DNA from: JBDHAC01 sp039588215
Lineage (GTDB): Bacteria; Gemmatimonadota; Gemmatimonadetes; Palauibacterales; Palauibacteraceae
Assembly: GCA_039588215.1 (NCBI GenBank)
Contig: JBDHAD010000022.1
Coordinates: 1 to 44,960 of the forward strand
Reading direction: 5' to 3'
DNA: 44,960 bases
Position 1 is the first letter of the stretch, and each line of letters starts with the position of its first letter. This document shows, piece by piece, positions 1-8,236 of the stretch. Both the position numbers and the translations under genes were made by a program. A model generated the notes under the pieces. That model saw nothing but the letters and a program-made list of their open reading frames with translations. It was not told the DNA's origin and searched no databases.

Positions 1-76
1 TCAGGCCGACGATGAACAGCACGGCCGAGACGAGGTAGCTGAGAAGTATGAGGGTGCTGAGCGTTCCGGCCGGCAT
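1..76 (-). CDS. pntB: NAD(P) transhydrogenase beta subunit, N-terminal fragment
   Basis: Reading leftwards from an ATG at 74-76, the 25 visible codons begin MPAGTLSTLILLSYLV and continue as one hydrophobic segment, as PntB proteins do. PntB forms the main membrane domain plus the NADP(H)-binding domain of proton-translocating transhydrogenase, which uses the proton gradient to make NADPH from NADH. It follows the two alpha-subunit genes on the same strand 58 bases downstream, which is the usual gene order and the main reason for the call. The gene runs off the left edge, so nothing can be said about its NADP-binding domain. No strong ribosome binding site is visible, so translational coupling or a slightly different start is possible. 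Confidence 0.8.
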   Translation of the reverse strand, partial: MPAGTLSTLILLSYLVSAVLFIVGL

Positions 77-100
77 GGAAGTACCCGTTTCCCTTGGTTG

Positions 101-117
101 AAAAGCCCGCTGGGCTT
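101..117 (-). terminator. Small hairpin with T-run between pntAB and pntB
   Basis: On the minus strand the sequence reads AAGCCC-AGC-GGGCTTTT, a short stem with a four-T run, just after the pntAB stop. The stem is too short to be a convincing full terminator inside an operon. It may act as an attenuator or processing site that lowers pntB expression, or be chance. Confidence 0.25.
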
Positions 118-134
118 CTAGCTTCTGGAGGTTG

Positions 135-431
135 CTAGCTCTTGGTGTCCGGCGCGCGCCGGAACATGTGGAGCATGCGATCCGTCACCACGAAACCGCC
201 GACGACGTTGATCATCGCCAGGATCACGGCGGCCAGACCGATCATGGTGAACAGGGTCGACTCACCCGAGCCGGCGATCACCAGCGCGCCGACGATCGAA
301 ATGCCCGAGATGGCGTTCGAGCCCGACATCAGCGGCGTATGCAGCGTCGGCGGCACCTTCGTGATGATCTCGAATCCCACGAACATCGCTAGAACAAACA
401 CGTAAACGCCGACAAGCAGGGTGCCGGTCAT
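135..431 (-). CDS. pntAB: NAD(P) transhydrogenase alpha subunit, membrane part
   Basis: This 98-residue protein carries the transmembrane helices that are fused to the C-terminus of PntA in E. coli but form a separate small subunit in many bacteria (PNTB_4TM family). Three hydrophobic stretches are visible, at about residues 4-20, 40-55 and 60-82, with the family-like segment PPTLHTPLMSGSNAISGI at about 27-44 between the first two. It partners with PntAA (NAD(H) domain) and PntB in the inner membrane to couple hydride transfer to proton movement. It starts at ATG 429-431, preceded on its strand by GAGGATC, and lies 37 bases after pntAA. The family call is secure; whether the enzyme mainly makes NADPH in vivo is inferred from the family. 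Confidence 0.93.
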   Translation of the reverse strand: MTGTLLVGVYVFVLAMFVGFEIITKVPPTLHTPLMSGSNAISGISIVGALVIAGSGESTLFTMIGLAAVILAMINVVGGFVVTDRMLHMFRRAPDTKS

Positions 432-468
432 GGGCCGATCCTCGCTTGAAAGATCCTCGCCCGAGGGC

Positions 469-1614
469 TCATCCCTCGAACCTCACCTGTCCCTCGTGCG
501 TGACGCAGCAGGCGTCGATGATATCATTCTCGAAATCCACGCTCAGTCCGTCGTCCGTGACCATCTCCTTGAGGAGAGCCGAGACGTTGCGCCCGAACAT
601 CTGGCTGGCGTGGGTGGGAAGGGTCGCGGGCAGGTTCAGCGGAGCCTGGATGGTGACGCCGTGGCACTTCACGGTCTGCCCCGCCTCGCTGAGGGCGCAA
701 TTGCCCCCGGCTTCCCCGGCCAGGTCCACGATCACCGAGCCCAGGCTCATCGCCTCGACCATCTCTTCGGTGACGAGGAGGGGAGCCGGTTTTCCGGGCA
801 CGAGCGCCGTCGTGATCACGATATCCGATTTGGCCACGTGGCGTGCGACCAGCTCGCGCTCGCGTGCCTGCTCGTCCTCGGCGAGCTGCTCCGCGTAACC
901 GCCCTCCGTCTCACGGTCCGCCGTGGCTGCGGTCTCGTCCTCGCCCCACTCCACGAACTTCGCCCCCAGGCTCTCGACCTCTTCCTTCACCGCGGCGCGG
1001 ATGTCGTAGCCTTCGACCGCGCCGCCCAGCCTGCGGGCCGTCGCGATCGCCTGTAGCCCCGCGACGCCGGCGCCCAGCACGAGCACCTTCGCGGGGGATA
1101 GCGTTCCTGCGGCCGTCATGAGCAACGGAAAGATCTTGCCCAGCGAGTCCGCCCCGATCACCACGGCCTTGTAACCCGCCAGCGTCGCCTGGGACGACAG
1201 GACATCCATCGCCTGCGCGCGCGTGGTGCGGGGGAGGAGCTCGAGCGAAAGCCCCGTGATTCGGCGCTGTGCGAGTCGCTGGAGCAAGTCCGGGCTCTGG
1301 TGCGGTCGCATGAGCGAGATGAGGACGGCGCCCTCTCGGATCAGATCGACCTCGTGCCGGCCGTCCGCGAGCTCTCCGGGAGGGTTCACCTTGAGCACGA
1401 CATCGGCTTCGCCGAGGAGCCGTCCTGCGTCGCCCACGATGCTGGCGCCCTGCTCCTCGTAGTCGGCATCCCTGAACGAGGCCGCCTCGCCGGCGCCGGC
1501 CTGTACCACGCACTCGACCGAGTCACTCGACAGCCTTCGGACGCCATCAGGGGTAAGGGCGACTCTGGTCTCGCCCTCGGCGGTTTCGGTAGGTACCGCT
1601 ACGCGTAGAGGCAC
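469..1614 (-). CDS. pntAA: NAD(P) transhydrogenase alpha subunit, NAD(H)-binding part
   Basis: The protein is 381 residues, the normal size for the separate soluble alpha-1 subunit. It starts in the AlaDH/PNT style (PLRVAVPTETAEGETRVALTP). The conserved RAQAMDVLSSQ loop lies at about 132-142, and a Rossmann dinucleotide site KVLVLGAGVAG at about 176-186 is followed by the acidic YDIR segment that prefers NAD(H). It delivers hydride to the PntB NADP domain at the cytoplasmic face of the membrane complex. The start codon is GTG (1612-1614), with GGAAGGA upstream on the minus strand. It is the first gene of a pntAA-pntAB-pntB operon; its promoter must lie in the 258-base gap towards the divergent gene at 1873, but I found no clear consensus there. 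Confidence 0.95.
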   Translation of the reverse strand: MPLRVAVPTETAEGETRVALTPDGVRRLSSDSVECVVQAGAGEAASFRDADYEEQGASIVGDAGRLLGEADVVLKVNPPGELADGRHEVDLIREGAVLISLMRPHQSPDLLQRLAQRRITGLSLELLPRTTRAQAMDVLSSQATLAGYKAVVIGADSLGKIFPLLMTAAGTLSPAKVLVLGAGVAGLQAIATARRLGGAVEGYDIRAAVKEEVESLGAKFVEWGEDETAATADRETEGGYAEQLAEDEQARERELVARHVAKSDIVITTALVPGKPAPLLVTEEMVEAMSLGSVIVDLAGEAGGNCALSEAGQTVKCHGVTIQAPLNLPATLPTHASQMFGRNVSALLKEMVTDDGLSVDFENDIIDACCVTHEGQVRFEG

Positions 1615-1872
1615 GGTCTGGTATATCCTTCCAGCCCGAATATGACGCCGGGCCGAATTATCGTTCCACGAAATCTTTGGACCTTTGAAACGGCCCCGGC
1701 GCGAATCTCGAACCCGAAAGCGAAATCCGCAACCGCCTTCGTGCGGGCTACCTCGATCCCGCCGTGGGGAGCCAATCGCGGCCCGCTTCGTACCGGCGAG
1801 CGTCTCGCGCTATAATGGAGCGCACTCCAACGGATCCCGCGCGAGAACGACACCGATTTCAGGGAGGTTTTC

Positions 1873-2448
1873 ATGCACCCGCGAGTCACGGTTAGAGGCC
1901 TGCTTCGTGCCCTGGCGGGGTGCCTTCTCCTGGCGTTGGCGGTGGTCCCGGCTCGAGCGCAGGAGGAAGCCGTGCAGACGGCGACCCTCCCGCTACCGGC
2001 GTCCCAGCGTGACGCCGCGACCGTCATCGCGCGGGACGGAGAGACGTGGGTGACGGTGCGCGACGGAGAGGGCGACTTCACCTGTCTGGCGGACGACCCG
2101 GCGGACGAACGATTCCACGTCGCCTGCTACCACCGCAGCCTCGGGCCGTACATGGTACGCGGCCGGGAGCTGCGCTCGCAGGGCATCACCGGGCGCGAGT
2201 CGATCTCAAAGCGCTGGGAGGAGATCGATGCCGGCGAGCTGTCCATGCCGGAGCACCCGGCGGCGCTGTATTCGCTCTCGGGTCCGGTGAACTGGGGCGG
2301 CGACGTCGATAACTTGAGTCCGCTCAGCGTACTGTACGTGGCCTATGCCACGTCCGAGCAGGTCGGGGTCCCCGCGGAGCGCCAGCCGGGGCGGCCGTGG
2401 CTGATGTTCCCCGGCAAGCCATCGGCCCACATCATGATCACGCCGTAG
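1873..2448 (+). CDS. Secreted protein of unknown function
   Basis: This is a 191-residue protein with a good Sec signal peptide: basic start (MHPRVTVRGLLR), hydrophobic core LAGCLLLALAVVP, and probable cleavage after ARAQ near residue 30. The mature part is about 160 residues, mixed alpha/beta in composition, with two cysteines (in FTCLAD and VACYH, near residues 71 and 84) that could form a disulfide in the periplasm. I recognise no family or catalytic motif. The start is supported by AGGGAGG seven bases upstream of the ATG. It is divergent from pntAA, and an unrecognised gene follows 52 bases downstream on the same strand, so they may be co-transcribed. Confidence 0.75.
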   Translation: MHPRVTVRGLLRALAGCLLLALAVVPARAQEEAVQTATLPLPASQRDAATVIARDGETWVTVRDGEGDFTCLADDPADERFHVACYHRSLGPYMVRGRELRSQGITGRESISKRWEEIDAGELSMPEHPAALYSLSGPVNWGGDVDNLSPLSVLYVAYATSEQVGVPAERQPGRPWLMFPGKPSAHIMITP

Positions 2449-2500
2449 GGGCGAGCGTCCCGACGGCCACCTGACGACATACTCAAGCCGCCCACATCCG

Positions 2501-3196
2501 TTGCCGGACCTGACACGACACCAGCTCGGCGCCCTCCTGCTTGCCGCGTTGCGGCACGAAGGACTCGGGTCGCGAGACACGTTCGAAGGACGACAAGAAC
2601 CCCTTTCCTGGTTCTTCAGGGTCCTGGCCTACGACCAATCCGAGCTGGACATCCTGGAGTCTGGGGCCGTGGATACCCTGTACGCCCCGTCGGCGCTGGT
2701 GGAGCTCGTGATCGACGAGATGGCGCTCGGGCTCCTGAACATCGGGCGCGAGGGGCTGTCCACCTACCTGGTGCACGGGGGCGAGGAGGGTGGGGAGCGG
2801 TTGGGCCCGGACACCTTCGATCTGGACCCAGAGGTAATGCTCGGCTTTCTCCACATCGATGTCGCACCCCCGTCGCTGTGGCTCGCGGAGCGCGAGTCGG
2901 ACCCGGCGCTCAACGAGGAGCTCGCTACCGGTCTGACGGGATTGGCTCAGGAGATCGGGGCCGCCTCGGATACCGTGGAGGTGCACATCGAGGGGGCCCT
3001 CGATCCGTCGGGAGGGTGGACCGATCCGCAGGAGAACGTCCGCCCGGCAGGTGTCGCGATCCACTTCAGCTTCGACATCGCCCTGGCAGGCACGGAGGAG
3101 CGGGAGTTGATGACCATCTTCAACCGGGGCGCGGCGGTCGCCGCCGAGGCGGTAGAACGCCTGCGCTCCGTGTTCCGCCCGAACGGTGAAGAGTAG
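2501..3196 (+). CDS. Cytoplasmic protein of unknown function
   Basis: An open frame of 231 residues with coding-like codon use and no frame interruptions. The product is acidic, has no signal peptide or membrane segment, and looks like a soluble alpha/beta protein (for example LTRHQLGALLLAALRHEG near the N-terminus). I recognise no family. The start is uncertain: the first usable codon is TTG at 2501 and no ATG follows early. It lies 52 bases after the secreted unknown and ends 63 bases before the convergent DsbA-like gene. A minus-strand frame across the same bases has the Arg/His-rich composition of a shadow and was rejected. Confidence 0.6.
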   Translation: MPDLTRHQLGALLLAALRHEGLGSRDTFEGRQEPLSWFFRVLAYDQSELDILESGAVDTLYAPSALVELVIDEMALGLLNIGREGLSTYLVHGGEEGGERLGPDTFDLDPEVMLGFLHIDVAPPSLWLAERESDPALNEELATGLTGLAQEIGAASDTVEVHIEGALDPSGGWTDPQENVRPAGVAIHFSFDIALAGTEERELMTIFNRGAAVAAEAVERLRSVFRPNGEE

Positions 3197-3259
3197 CGGA
3201 TCCGCCTTGTTGCCAACCGCTTGAAGCTCGCCGGGTACTCGTGGCTCAAAGCTCGCCGC

Positions 3260-3949
3260 TTACTGCTCGTCGCCGTCCTTCAGGACGAGGAGCGAGTCGA
3301 TGGCGGTGCGGAAGCTCTCGATCGGAGCGGCGCCCCGGATCGCGACGCTGTCCGCGAGGATGAAGTAGGGCGTGCTGGAGATCCCGGCCCGCATCACGTT
3401 CGTGTAGTCCCCGAGGAGAAACGGCGCCAGAAGGTCGTCCTTCATGCACGCCCCGAAGGACGCGGGGTCGATCCCCATCTCCTCCGCGTATCCGACGAAC
3501 GACGCGAACGGATCCTCGGCGGCGGACCATTCCTCCTGTCGCTCGAAGAGCACGTCGTGCATCGGCCAGAACTTCCCGACCGCCCCGGCGCAGAACGCGG
3601 CCTCGATCGAGGTCCAGGCGCGCGGGTGACCGGGGTTCGCGTACGAGATCCAGATGTAGCGGACCTTGCCCGTCTGGATGTACAAACTGTCGAGAGCTGC
3701 CATCGTCTCGTCATGGAACTGCCGGCAGAAGGGGCACTGGAAGTCGGAGATCTCGACGATGCGAATCGGCGCGTCCTCATCTCCCTTGACGCGCGCCTGG
3801 TCCGCGCGATCGCTCGCTACCTGGGCGTCACTTGGGACCACGATGAGATCCTGCGAGCCGTTGGCGTCCTGAGCGCAGCCGGCGGCCGAGATCGCCACGA
3901 GCGCCGTGGCGAGCGCTCGGGTCAGATAATGCTTCGCTTCGTTCCTCAT
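3260..3949 (-). CDS. DsbA-family thiol oxidoreductase, probable lipoprotein
   Basis: The 229-residue product has the DsbA-like thioredoxin fold of the Thioredoxin_4 family. ISDFQCPFCRQFHDE contains the CPFC active site, and the cis-proline loop is represented by GISSTPYFILAD towards the C-terminus. Such proteins form or isomerise disulfides in exported proteins, or support cytochrome and cell-envelope maturation. The N-terminus (MRNEAKHYLTRALATALVAISAAGC) looks like a lipoprotein signal, though with A rather than L at position -3. I chose ATG 3947-3949 because GAGGAG precedes it and it begins the signal peptide; an ATG 18 codons upstream would put extra residues before the signal. The gene lies 79 bases downstream of the decarboxylase gene on the same strand. 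Confidence 0.88.
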   Translation of the reverse strand: MRNEAKHYLTRALATALVAISAAGCAQDANGSQDLIVVPSDAQVASDRADQARVKGDEDAPIRIVEISDFQCPFCRQFHDETMAALDSLYIQTGKVRYIWISYANPGHPRAWTSIEAAFCAGAVGKFWPMHDVLFERQEEWSAAEDPFASFVGYAEEMGIDPASFGACMKDDLLAPFLLGDYTNVMRAGISSTPYFILADSVAIRGAAPIESFRTAIDSLLVLKDGDEQ

Positions 3950-4028
3950 GGCGTTCCGGCTCCTCAGTATGCCCTGCTCGGGCTCCCAGTCTCCCCATAT
4001 CACGGTCCGACTCGTAGGCCGCGTCCGG

Positions 4029-5549
4029 TCACGCCGCGCCCTCGTCCTCGCGCACCTCGCGGTCGTACGCCGCCCGCACGCTCTCGAAGGCTGCTACGAC
4101 GTCCTCTTCTCGCGTGTGAACGCTTCCGACCGACAGCCGCAGAGTATAACGCTCTTCGAGGACCGTGTGCGAGAGAAACACCCGCCCGTCAGCGTTCACC
4201 GACTCCAGCACGCGGCGGCCCAGGTCGTCCGCCTCCTCGACGGTCCGATCTTCACCGTCCGCGATCGGGCGAAAGCAGACCGTGCTGAACGAGACCGGTG
4301 CGGCGAGCTCGAACCGCCCGTCCTTCCCCAGACGCTCCGCGAACTCGTGCGCGAGCCGTACGTGGTTTCGCAACGTGTCGGACAAGCGCCCGGTTCCGAG
4401 ACAGCGAAACAGAAACCACAGCTTCAACGCGCGGAAGCGCCGTCCCAGCGAGAGCCCGTAATCCATCAGGTTCGGGGCGCCCGGGTGCTCGGACTCGAGG
4501 TACGCGGGCGTGAGCGCGAGTGACCGTCGAAACGGCTCGCCGTCGCGAAAGAGCAAAACGCTGCAGTCTAGCGGCGTCCCCATCCACTTGTGCGGGTTGA
4601 GGACGATGGAGTCGGCGCGCTCCCAACCCTCGAAACAGGGTCGAAGCTCCGGGAGCATCGCCGCCGGCCCCGCATACGCCGCGTCCACGTGCAGCCAGCA
4701 ACCGAAGCGTCTTGCCGCGTCCGCGATGTCGGACACCGGGTCGACACTGGCGGTCGACGTCGTGCCGAGGGTGGCGCACACGAACGCCGGTCGCACCCCG
4801 GACTCGGCATCCCGTCCCAGTGCCTCCTCCAGCGCGCCGGCGTCCATACGGAAGCGGGCATCGACGGGGATGCGCCGCACATTCCGTTGTCCGAGACCCG
4901 CGGCGATGGCCGCCTTTTCGAGCGACGAGTGCGCCTGATCGGAGACGTAAACCCCGAGGGCCGGGTGGTCCGCATTCCCCGCCAGACCGTGCTCGCGGAC
5001 GTTCTCTCCCACGACCTCCCGGGCCGCGAGGAGCGCCGTAAAGCTGGCGGCCGACGCCGTGTCCATGATCACCCCGCGGTAGGCGTCCGGTAGTCCGACC
5101 GCCTGGCGGAGCCAATCGATCGTGAGCATCTCCAGCTCGGTAGCGGCGGGGGAGGTCTGCCATAGCATCGCGTTGACCCCGAGACCGGCGATGACGAGCT
5201 CGGCCAGGACGCTCGGACCGGCCGCGGAGCTGGCGAAGTACGCCATGAAGCCAGGGTGATTCCAGTGCGTCAAACCCGGCACGATGATCTCGTCCAGGTC
5301 GGACAGGATGCGCTCGAGGGGGTCCGGGGTCGCCGGTGGGTGGGCGGGGAGTCGCCTCCGCACGTCTCCAGGCTCGAGTCGGGAGGCGACCGGGAACGAT
5401 CGCACGTCCTCCCGGTAACGAGCCACCCAATCCGCCACCTGCTCGAGCGCCTCGCGGAATTCGGTCGGCGTCCAATCCGGCGCGCCGGGGGTCCGGCTGT
5501 CGTCCGGGCCCTGGCGTGTGGTGTCGGGCCTCTGGTGTGTGGTATTCAT
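4029..5549 (-). CDS. PLP-dependent amino acid decarboxylase (AADC/group II family)
   Basis: This 506-residue enzyme matches the aromatic-L-amino-acid decarboxylase family in length and motifs. HWNHPGFMAYF lies near 95-105, the pyridine-nitrogen aspartate sits in HVDAAYAG (287-294), and the PLP Schiff-base lysine is K321 in LNPHKWMGTP. The family removes CO2 from aromatic amino acids such as tyrosine, tryptophan or DOPA; substrate cannot be assigned by eye. The start at 5547-5549 gives the conserved N-terminal region (DWTPTEFREALEQVADWVARY). The frame stays open much further upstream, but that part lies antisense to the helicase gene and is Arg/Pro-rich noise. It is divergent from the helicase with only 26 bases between the starts. 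Confidence 0.9.
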   Translation of the reverse strand: MNTTHQRPDTTRQGPDDSRTPGAPDWTPTEFREALEQVADWVARYREDVRSFPVASRLEPGDVRRRLPAHPPATPDPLERILSDLDEIIVPGLTHWNHPGFMAYFASSAAGPSVLAELVIAGLGVNAMLWQTSPAATELEMLTIDWLRQAVGLPDAYRGVIMDTASAASFTALLAAREVVGENVREHGLAGNADHPALGVYVSDQAHSSLEKAAIAAGLGQRNVRRIPVDARFRMDAGALEEALGRDAESGVRPAFVCATLGTTSTASVDPVSDIADAARRFGCWLHVDAAYAGPAAMLPELRPCFEGWERADSIVLNPHKWMGTPLDCSVLLFRDGEPFRRSLALTPAYLESEHPGAPNLMDYGLSLGRRFRALKLWFLFRCLGTGRLSDTLRNHVRLAHEFAERLGKDGRFELAAPVSFSTVCFRPIADGEDRTVEEADDLGRRVLESVNADGRVFLSHTVLEERYTLRLSVGSVHTREEDVVAAFESVRAAYDREVREDEGAA

Positions 5550-5575
5550 TCGAGTCCTGATCTCGCTCTTAGGGA

Positions 5576-7621
5576 ATGCCGAAAAAGGTAAGCGTCCGAG
5601 CCGGAATGCCAGACCTCGCACGACCCGATACCGGGACGGGCCCCGACCCGGGTGCCTCGCCCACCGACCCGCCCGAGGACCTGTGGCTGCTGATCGCGGA
5701 TTGCCAGCGGGCTCTCGAGGAGGAGATCGATGCCGTGCGCGCCGATCTGGCCCGGCGGGGGCTCGAGACCCCGATTCTCGCGCCCTGGGGTCGCTTGACC
5801 AGGGATGGCGGCGCGGGCTTCGAGTACTCGTTCCAGCTCCCAGGGGGACGGCTGGACATTCGACCCGACGATCGGGTCCGCGTGCGGGTCGACGGGCGGG
5901 AAACGCTGGGTGTGGTGCGCCGCCACGACCGGGCGCTGGGGGCGCTCCACGTGATCGCGATGGAGTGGCTCGGACAGCGCCTGGGCGCCTCCGAGTTGGA
6001 GTTCGACCCGACGTGGCTTCTGCGGGAGCTGTCCCTGCGACTGGATGGGATCGCGGACCAGCCGGACGCATACTTTCCCGAAACGATCCGCGGCTTGTTC
6101 GGGCGCCGGCCCCCGACCCTGGGCCGGGTACCGGGAGACAGGCCCGCATGGCTGGCGTTGAACGAGCCTCAGGTGGCGGCGCTCGAGCGCATCTTGGGGA
6201 GCGAAGTGCAGCTCGTGTGGGGGCCGCCGGGCACCGGCAAGACCCAGCTGGTCGCCCACGCAGCGGTGGAGCTGGCCGCTGAGGGTCGCGTGCTGGGTGT
6301 CGCCGCGACGAACGGAGCCGTGGACGAGGTGGCCTCCCGTATCCGCTCGCTCCTGGACCCTCAGTCGATCTCCGCGAACAAGGTGATCCGCGTCGGGGCT
6401 GAGTTCGGGGGTGCCTCGGACCCCGAGCTTTCGTTGGAGGCGGCGGTCCAGCGCCGTATCGACGGTGGAGCGAGTGGGATCGCGCGCGCGCTGGATGAGC
6501 TCGAGGCGCAGCACCGCCTCCGGGCGCCCGACGGAGAAGGTCCGCCCCATGGTGCCCGGACGCGGCTCGCGAGGCTGCGTGCCGTGGCCCAGGGCGGGGA
6601 CGATCCGGCTGCCACGCGGACCCTGGGACGGCTGGCGATGGAGATTGGCCACCAGGCGATCCTGGCGCTCGAAGACGCGGATGTCGTGCTCACGACGCTC
6701 GCGCGGCTGGCGGTACGCGAGGAGCTCCGAGGGTTGAGATTCGAATCGGTCATCCTGGACGAAGCGAGCGCGGCGCCGTTGCCGTATGCGGCCCTCGCCG
6801 CCGCGCACGCCAGGAGCCGTGCTGTGGCCGTGGGAGATTTTCAGCAGTTGCCGCCCATCGTTCAGAGTGACGGGCCCGCCGCCGACCGCTGGCTTCGGCG
6901 CGATGTGTTCCGAGAGACGGGGGTGGTGGGGGCCGGAACGGCGGGGGAGGTGACCCTACCGTCTCCGCGCGATGCGCTGTGTGCGATGCTCACCGTCCAG
7001 TACCGAATGGCGCCCCCGATCCGCGCTCTGGTGAGCGAGCTGTTCTATGCCGACCGGCTCGAGGATGCCCCGGAGCTCAGGCGTAGCGTGATGGGTGGGG
7101 AGCCGCTCGTCCTGCTCGACACGAGCGAGCTCGATCCACGTGTGGAGCGCGTAGAGGGCTCGCGGCAAAACAAGGTGCATGCCGAAGTCATCGTGCGTTT
7201 GCTCGAGTTGGCGGCGCGGGTGGGGCTCCAGGACGTGGGCGTGGTGTCCCCCTACCGTCAACAGACGCGGGCGGTCCGAGAGCTGGTGACCGGTCGGCTG
7301 GGCAAATCCGCGCCCCGAGATCTCGAGGTGAGCACGATTCATCGGTTCCAGGGGCGGGAAAAAGCCCTGGTGGTCATCGATACGGTCGACGCGCCACCGG
7401 GCCGCAGCTGGTTCCTGGACGAGCGCCGCAACCCCGACCTCCCCCGCCTCCTGAACGTGGCGCTGTCCAGGGCTCGGGAGATGCTCGTCGTGGTCGGGTG
7501 CGTGGACGGTCTGCGGCGGACGCTCCCGGAGACCGCGCTGCTCAATCGCATCATGGAGCGCGTCGGGAACTACGGCAGGGCGCACCCTGCGAGCGAGCTG
7601 GAGCGCCTGTTCGGTCAGTAA
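5576..7621 (+). CDS. Superfamily I DNA/RNA helicase, UPF1/DNA2-like
   Basis: A 681-residue protein with all core SF1 motifs: Walker A GPPGTGKT (216-223), Walker B DEAS (395-398), motif III GDFQQLPPIV (420-429), VQYRM (474-478), motif V STIHRFQGREK (586-596) and motif VI NVALSRAR (627-634). This is the AAA_11/AAA_12 arrangement of UPF1/DNA2/IGHMBP2-like helicases, which translocate 5' to 3' on nucleic acid. The first 190 residues are not a nuclease I recognise. It stands alone, divergent from the decarboxylase gene, with no toxin, nuclease or methylase neighbour to suggest a defence island. The start at ATG 5576 has a poor ribosome binding site; ATG 5606 is an alternative. Confidence 0.9.
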   Translation: MPKKVSVRAGMPDLARPDTGTGPDPGASPTDPPEDLWLLIADCQRALEEEIDAVRADLARRGLETPILAPWGRLTRDGGAGFEYSFQLPGGRLDIRPDDRVRVRVDGRETLGVVRRHDRALGALHVIAMEWLGQRLGASELEFDPTWLLRELSLRLDGIADQPDAYFPETIRGLFGRRPPTLGRVPGDRPAWLALNEPQVAALERILGSEVQLVWGPPGTGKTQLVAHAAVELAAEGRVLGVAATNGAVDEVASRIRSLLDPQSISANKVIRVGAEFGGASDPELSLEAAVQRRIDGGASGIARALDELEAQHRLRAPDGEGPPHGARTRLARLRAVAQGGDDPAATRTLGRLAMEIGHQAILALEDADVVLTTLARLAVREELRGLRFESVILDEASAAPLPYAALAAAHARSRAVAVGDFQQLPPIVQSDGPAADRWLRRDVFRETGVVGAGTAGEVTLPSPRDALCAMLTVQYRMAPPIRALVSELFYADRLEDAPELRRSVMGGEPLVLLDTSELDPRVERVEGSRQNKVHAEVIVRLLELAARVGLQDVGVVSPYRQQTRAVRELVTGRLGKSAPRDLEVSTIHRFQGREKALVVIDTVDAPPGRSWFLDERRNPDLPRLLNVALSRAREMLVVVGCVDGLRRTLPETALLNRIMERVGNYGRAHPASELERLFGQ

Positions 7622-7740
7622 CGGCACTCTCCCCGCGGCATGCGTCGTTCAATCCGTCGCTTTCGATCCTGAGAGCCCGCGATCTTGAAGGGGATCATTC
7701 GCGACTTTTTTAAAAAACTACCATTGCCCCTTCTGTGGGC

Positions 7741-7768
7741 TTGACGATTAAAACTTTTCTTTTATATT
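7741..7768 (+). promoter_or_regulatory. Strong sigma70-type promoter for the structured RNA
   Basis: TTGACG (7741-7746) and TATATT (7763-7768) are separated by 16 bases of A/T-rich sequence, giving a near-consensus promoter that is unusually strong for this GC-rich genome. An A/T tract at 7703-7719 lies upstream and could act as an UP-like element. Transcription should start near 7775, where the first stable hairpin begins. Confidence 0.8.
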
Positions 7769-7774
7769 CCCGGC

Positions 7775-8062
7775 GTGCCTTGGAAGGAGGCACCGGTCAA
7801 TTCGAAAGGCCGAGGTTGTAGACGGCGCTACGGGCCGTCCGACGTGAGGTCACAAGGGCAGGGCTTAGGCTCTGACGAAGAGGCGCAAGCCTTTGGGAAA
7901 ACAGGTGGCTTCGCACAGCTAGTCGGACAGAGATGGTACCAGGTCCGTGGAGTCCCGTGAGGCCGCGCAAACGAACGGGACAGAGTCACTGGAACCGCAA
8001 AACATAGTCCTTCTAGCTCGGCCCCTGACACCCGCAAGGGTGCGCAGGGGCTGAGTTTTTTT
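7775..8062 (+). ncRNA. Highly structured RNA of unrecognised class, about 288 nt
   Basis: The span runs from a strong promoter start to an intrinsic terminator and has no plausible protein. Local stems seen by eye: 7775-7780 with 7788-7793 (6 bp, loop containing GGAAGG); 7794-7798 with 7808-7812; 7821-7826 with 7834-7839 (GACGGC/GCCGTC); 7862-7866 with 7887-7891 enclosing 7870-7873 with 7879-7882; 7924-7928 with 7943-7947; and 7952-7957 with 7976-7981 (GTCCCG/CGGGAC). AGCTAG at 7917-7922 can pair with CTAGCT at 8013-8018 and enclose the last two, competing slightly with the terminator stem. I do not see the tRNA-like ends of tmRNA, the conserved GAGGAAAGTC of RNase P RNA, or the SRP GGAAGCA loop. 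It could be a diverged 6S-type or other housekeeping RNA, or a new class. Confidence 0.7.
8017..8062 (+). terminator. Intrinsic terminator of the structured RNA
   Basis: CTCGGCCCCTG (8017-8027) pairs with CAGGGGCTGAG (8045-8055), with an inner ACCC/GGGT stem, and is followed by seven T residues. It is the strongest intrinsic terminator in the window and sets the 3' end of the RNA gene. Confidence 0.9.
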
Positions 8063-8236
8063 ATGCCGGTATGGGACACGCGTTGAGCTCTCCATGCTGC
8101 TCTTTCCCGCACCTCCCGAGCGACCCGGACCCGCGTGGTGACTGGAGTCGCCGGGGAACAGTCCGCCCGCGCAGGTCTTTCCGTCGATCTGGTCGCCCGG
8201 TCTCGTTCACGTCGTGGAGCGAGGGCATGACGTCAC

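Noticed and set aside
2483..3064. Minus-strand gene opposite the 231-residue unknown
   Set aside because: Its product is His/Arg/Gln-rich with no fold-like pattern; the plus frame has better protein character.
5550..6149. Long N-terminal extension of the decarboxylase
   Set aside because: It lies antisense to the helicase gene, is Arg/Pro/Gly-rich, and the family starts near 5549.
7775..7960. A 61-codon frame over the RNA gene
   Set aside because: It would begin at the predicted +1, is Gly/Arg/Gln-rich with no family resemblance, and is explained by the RNA stems.
7775..8062. tmRNA, RNase P RNA or SRP RNA identity for the structured RNA
   Set aside because: No tRNA-like T-arm or acceptor end, no GAGGAAAGTC core, no GGAAGCA SRP loop. 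I left the class open.
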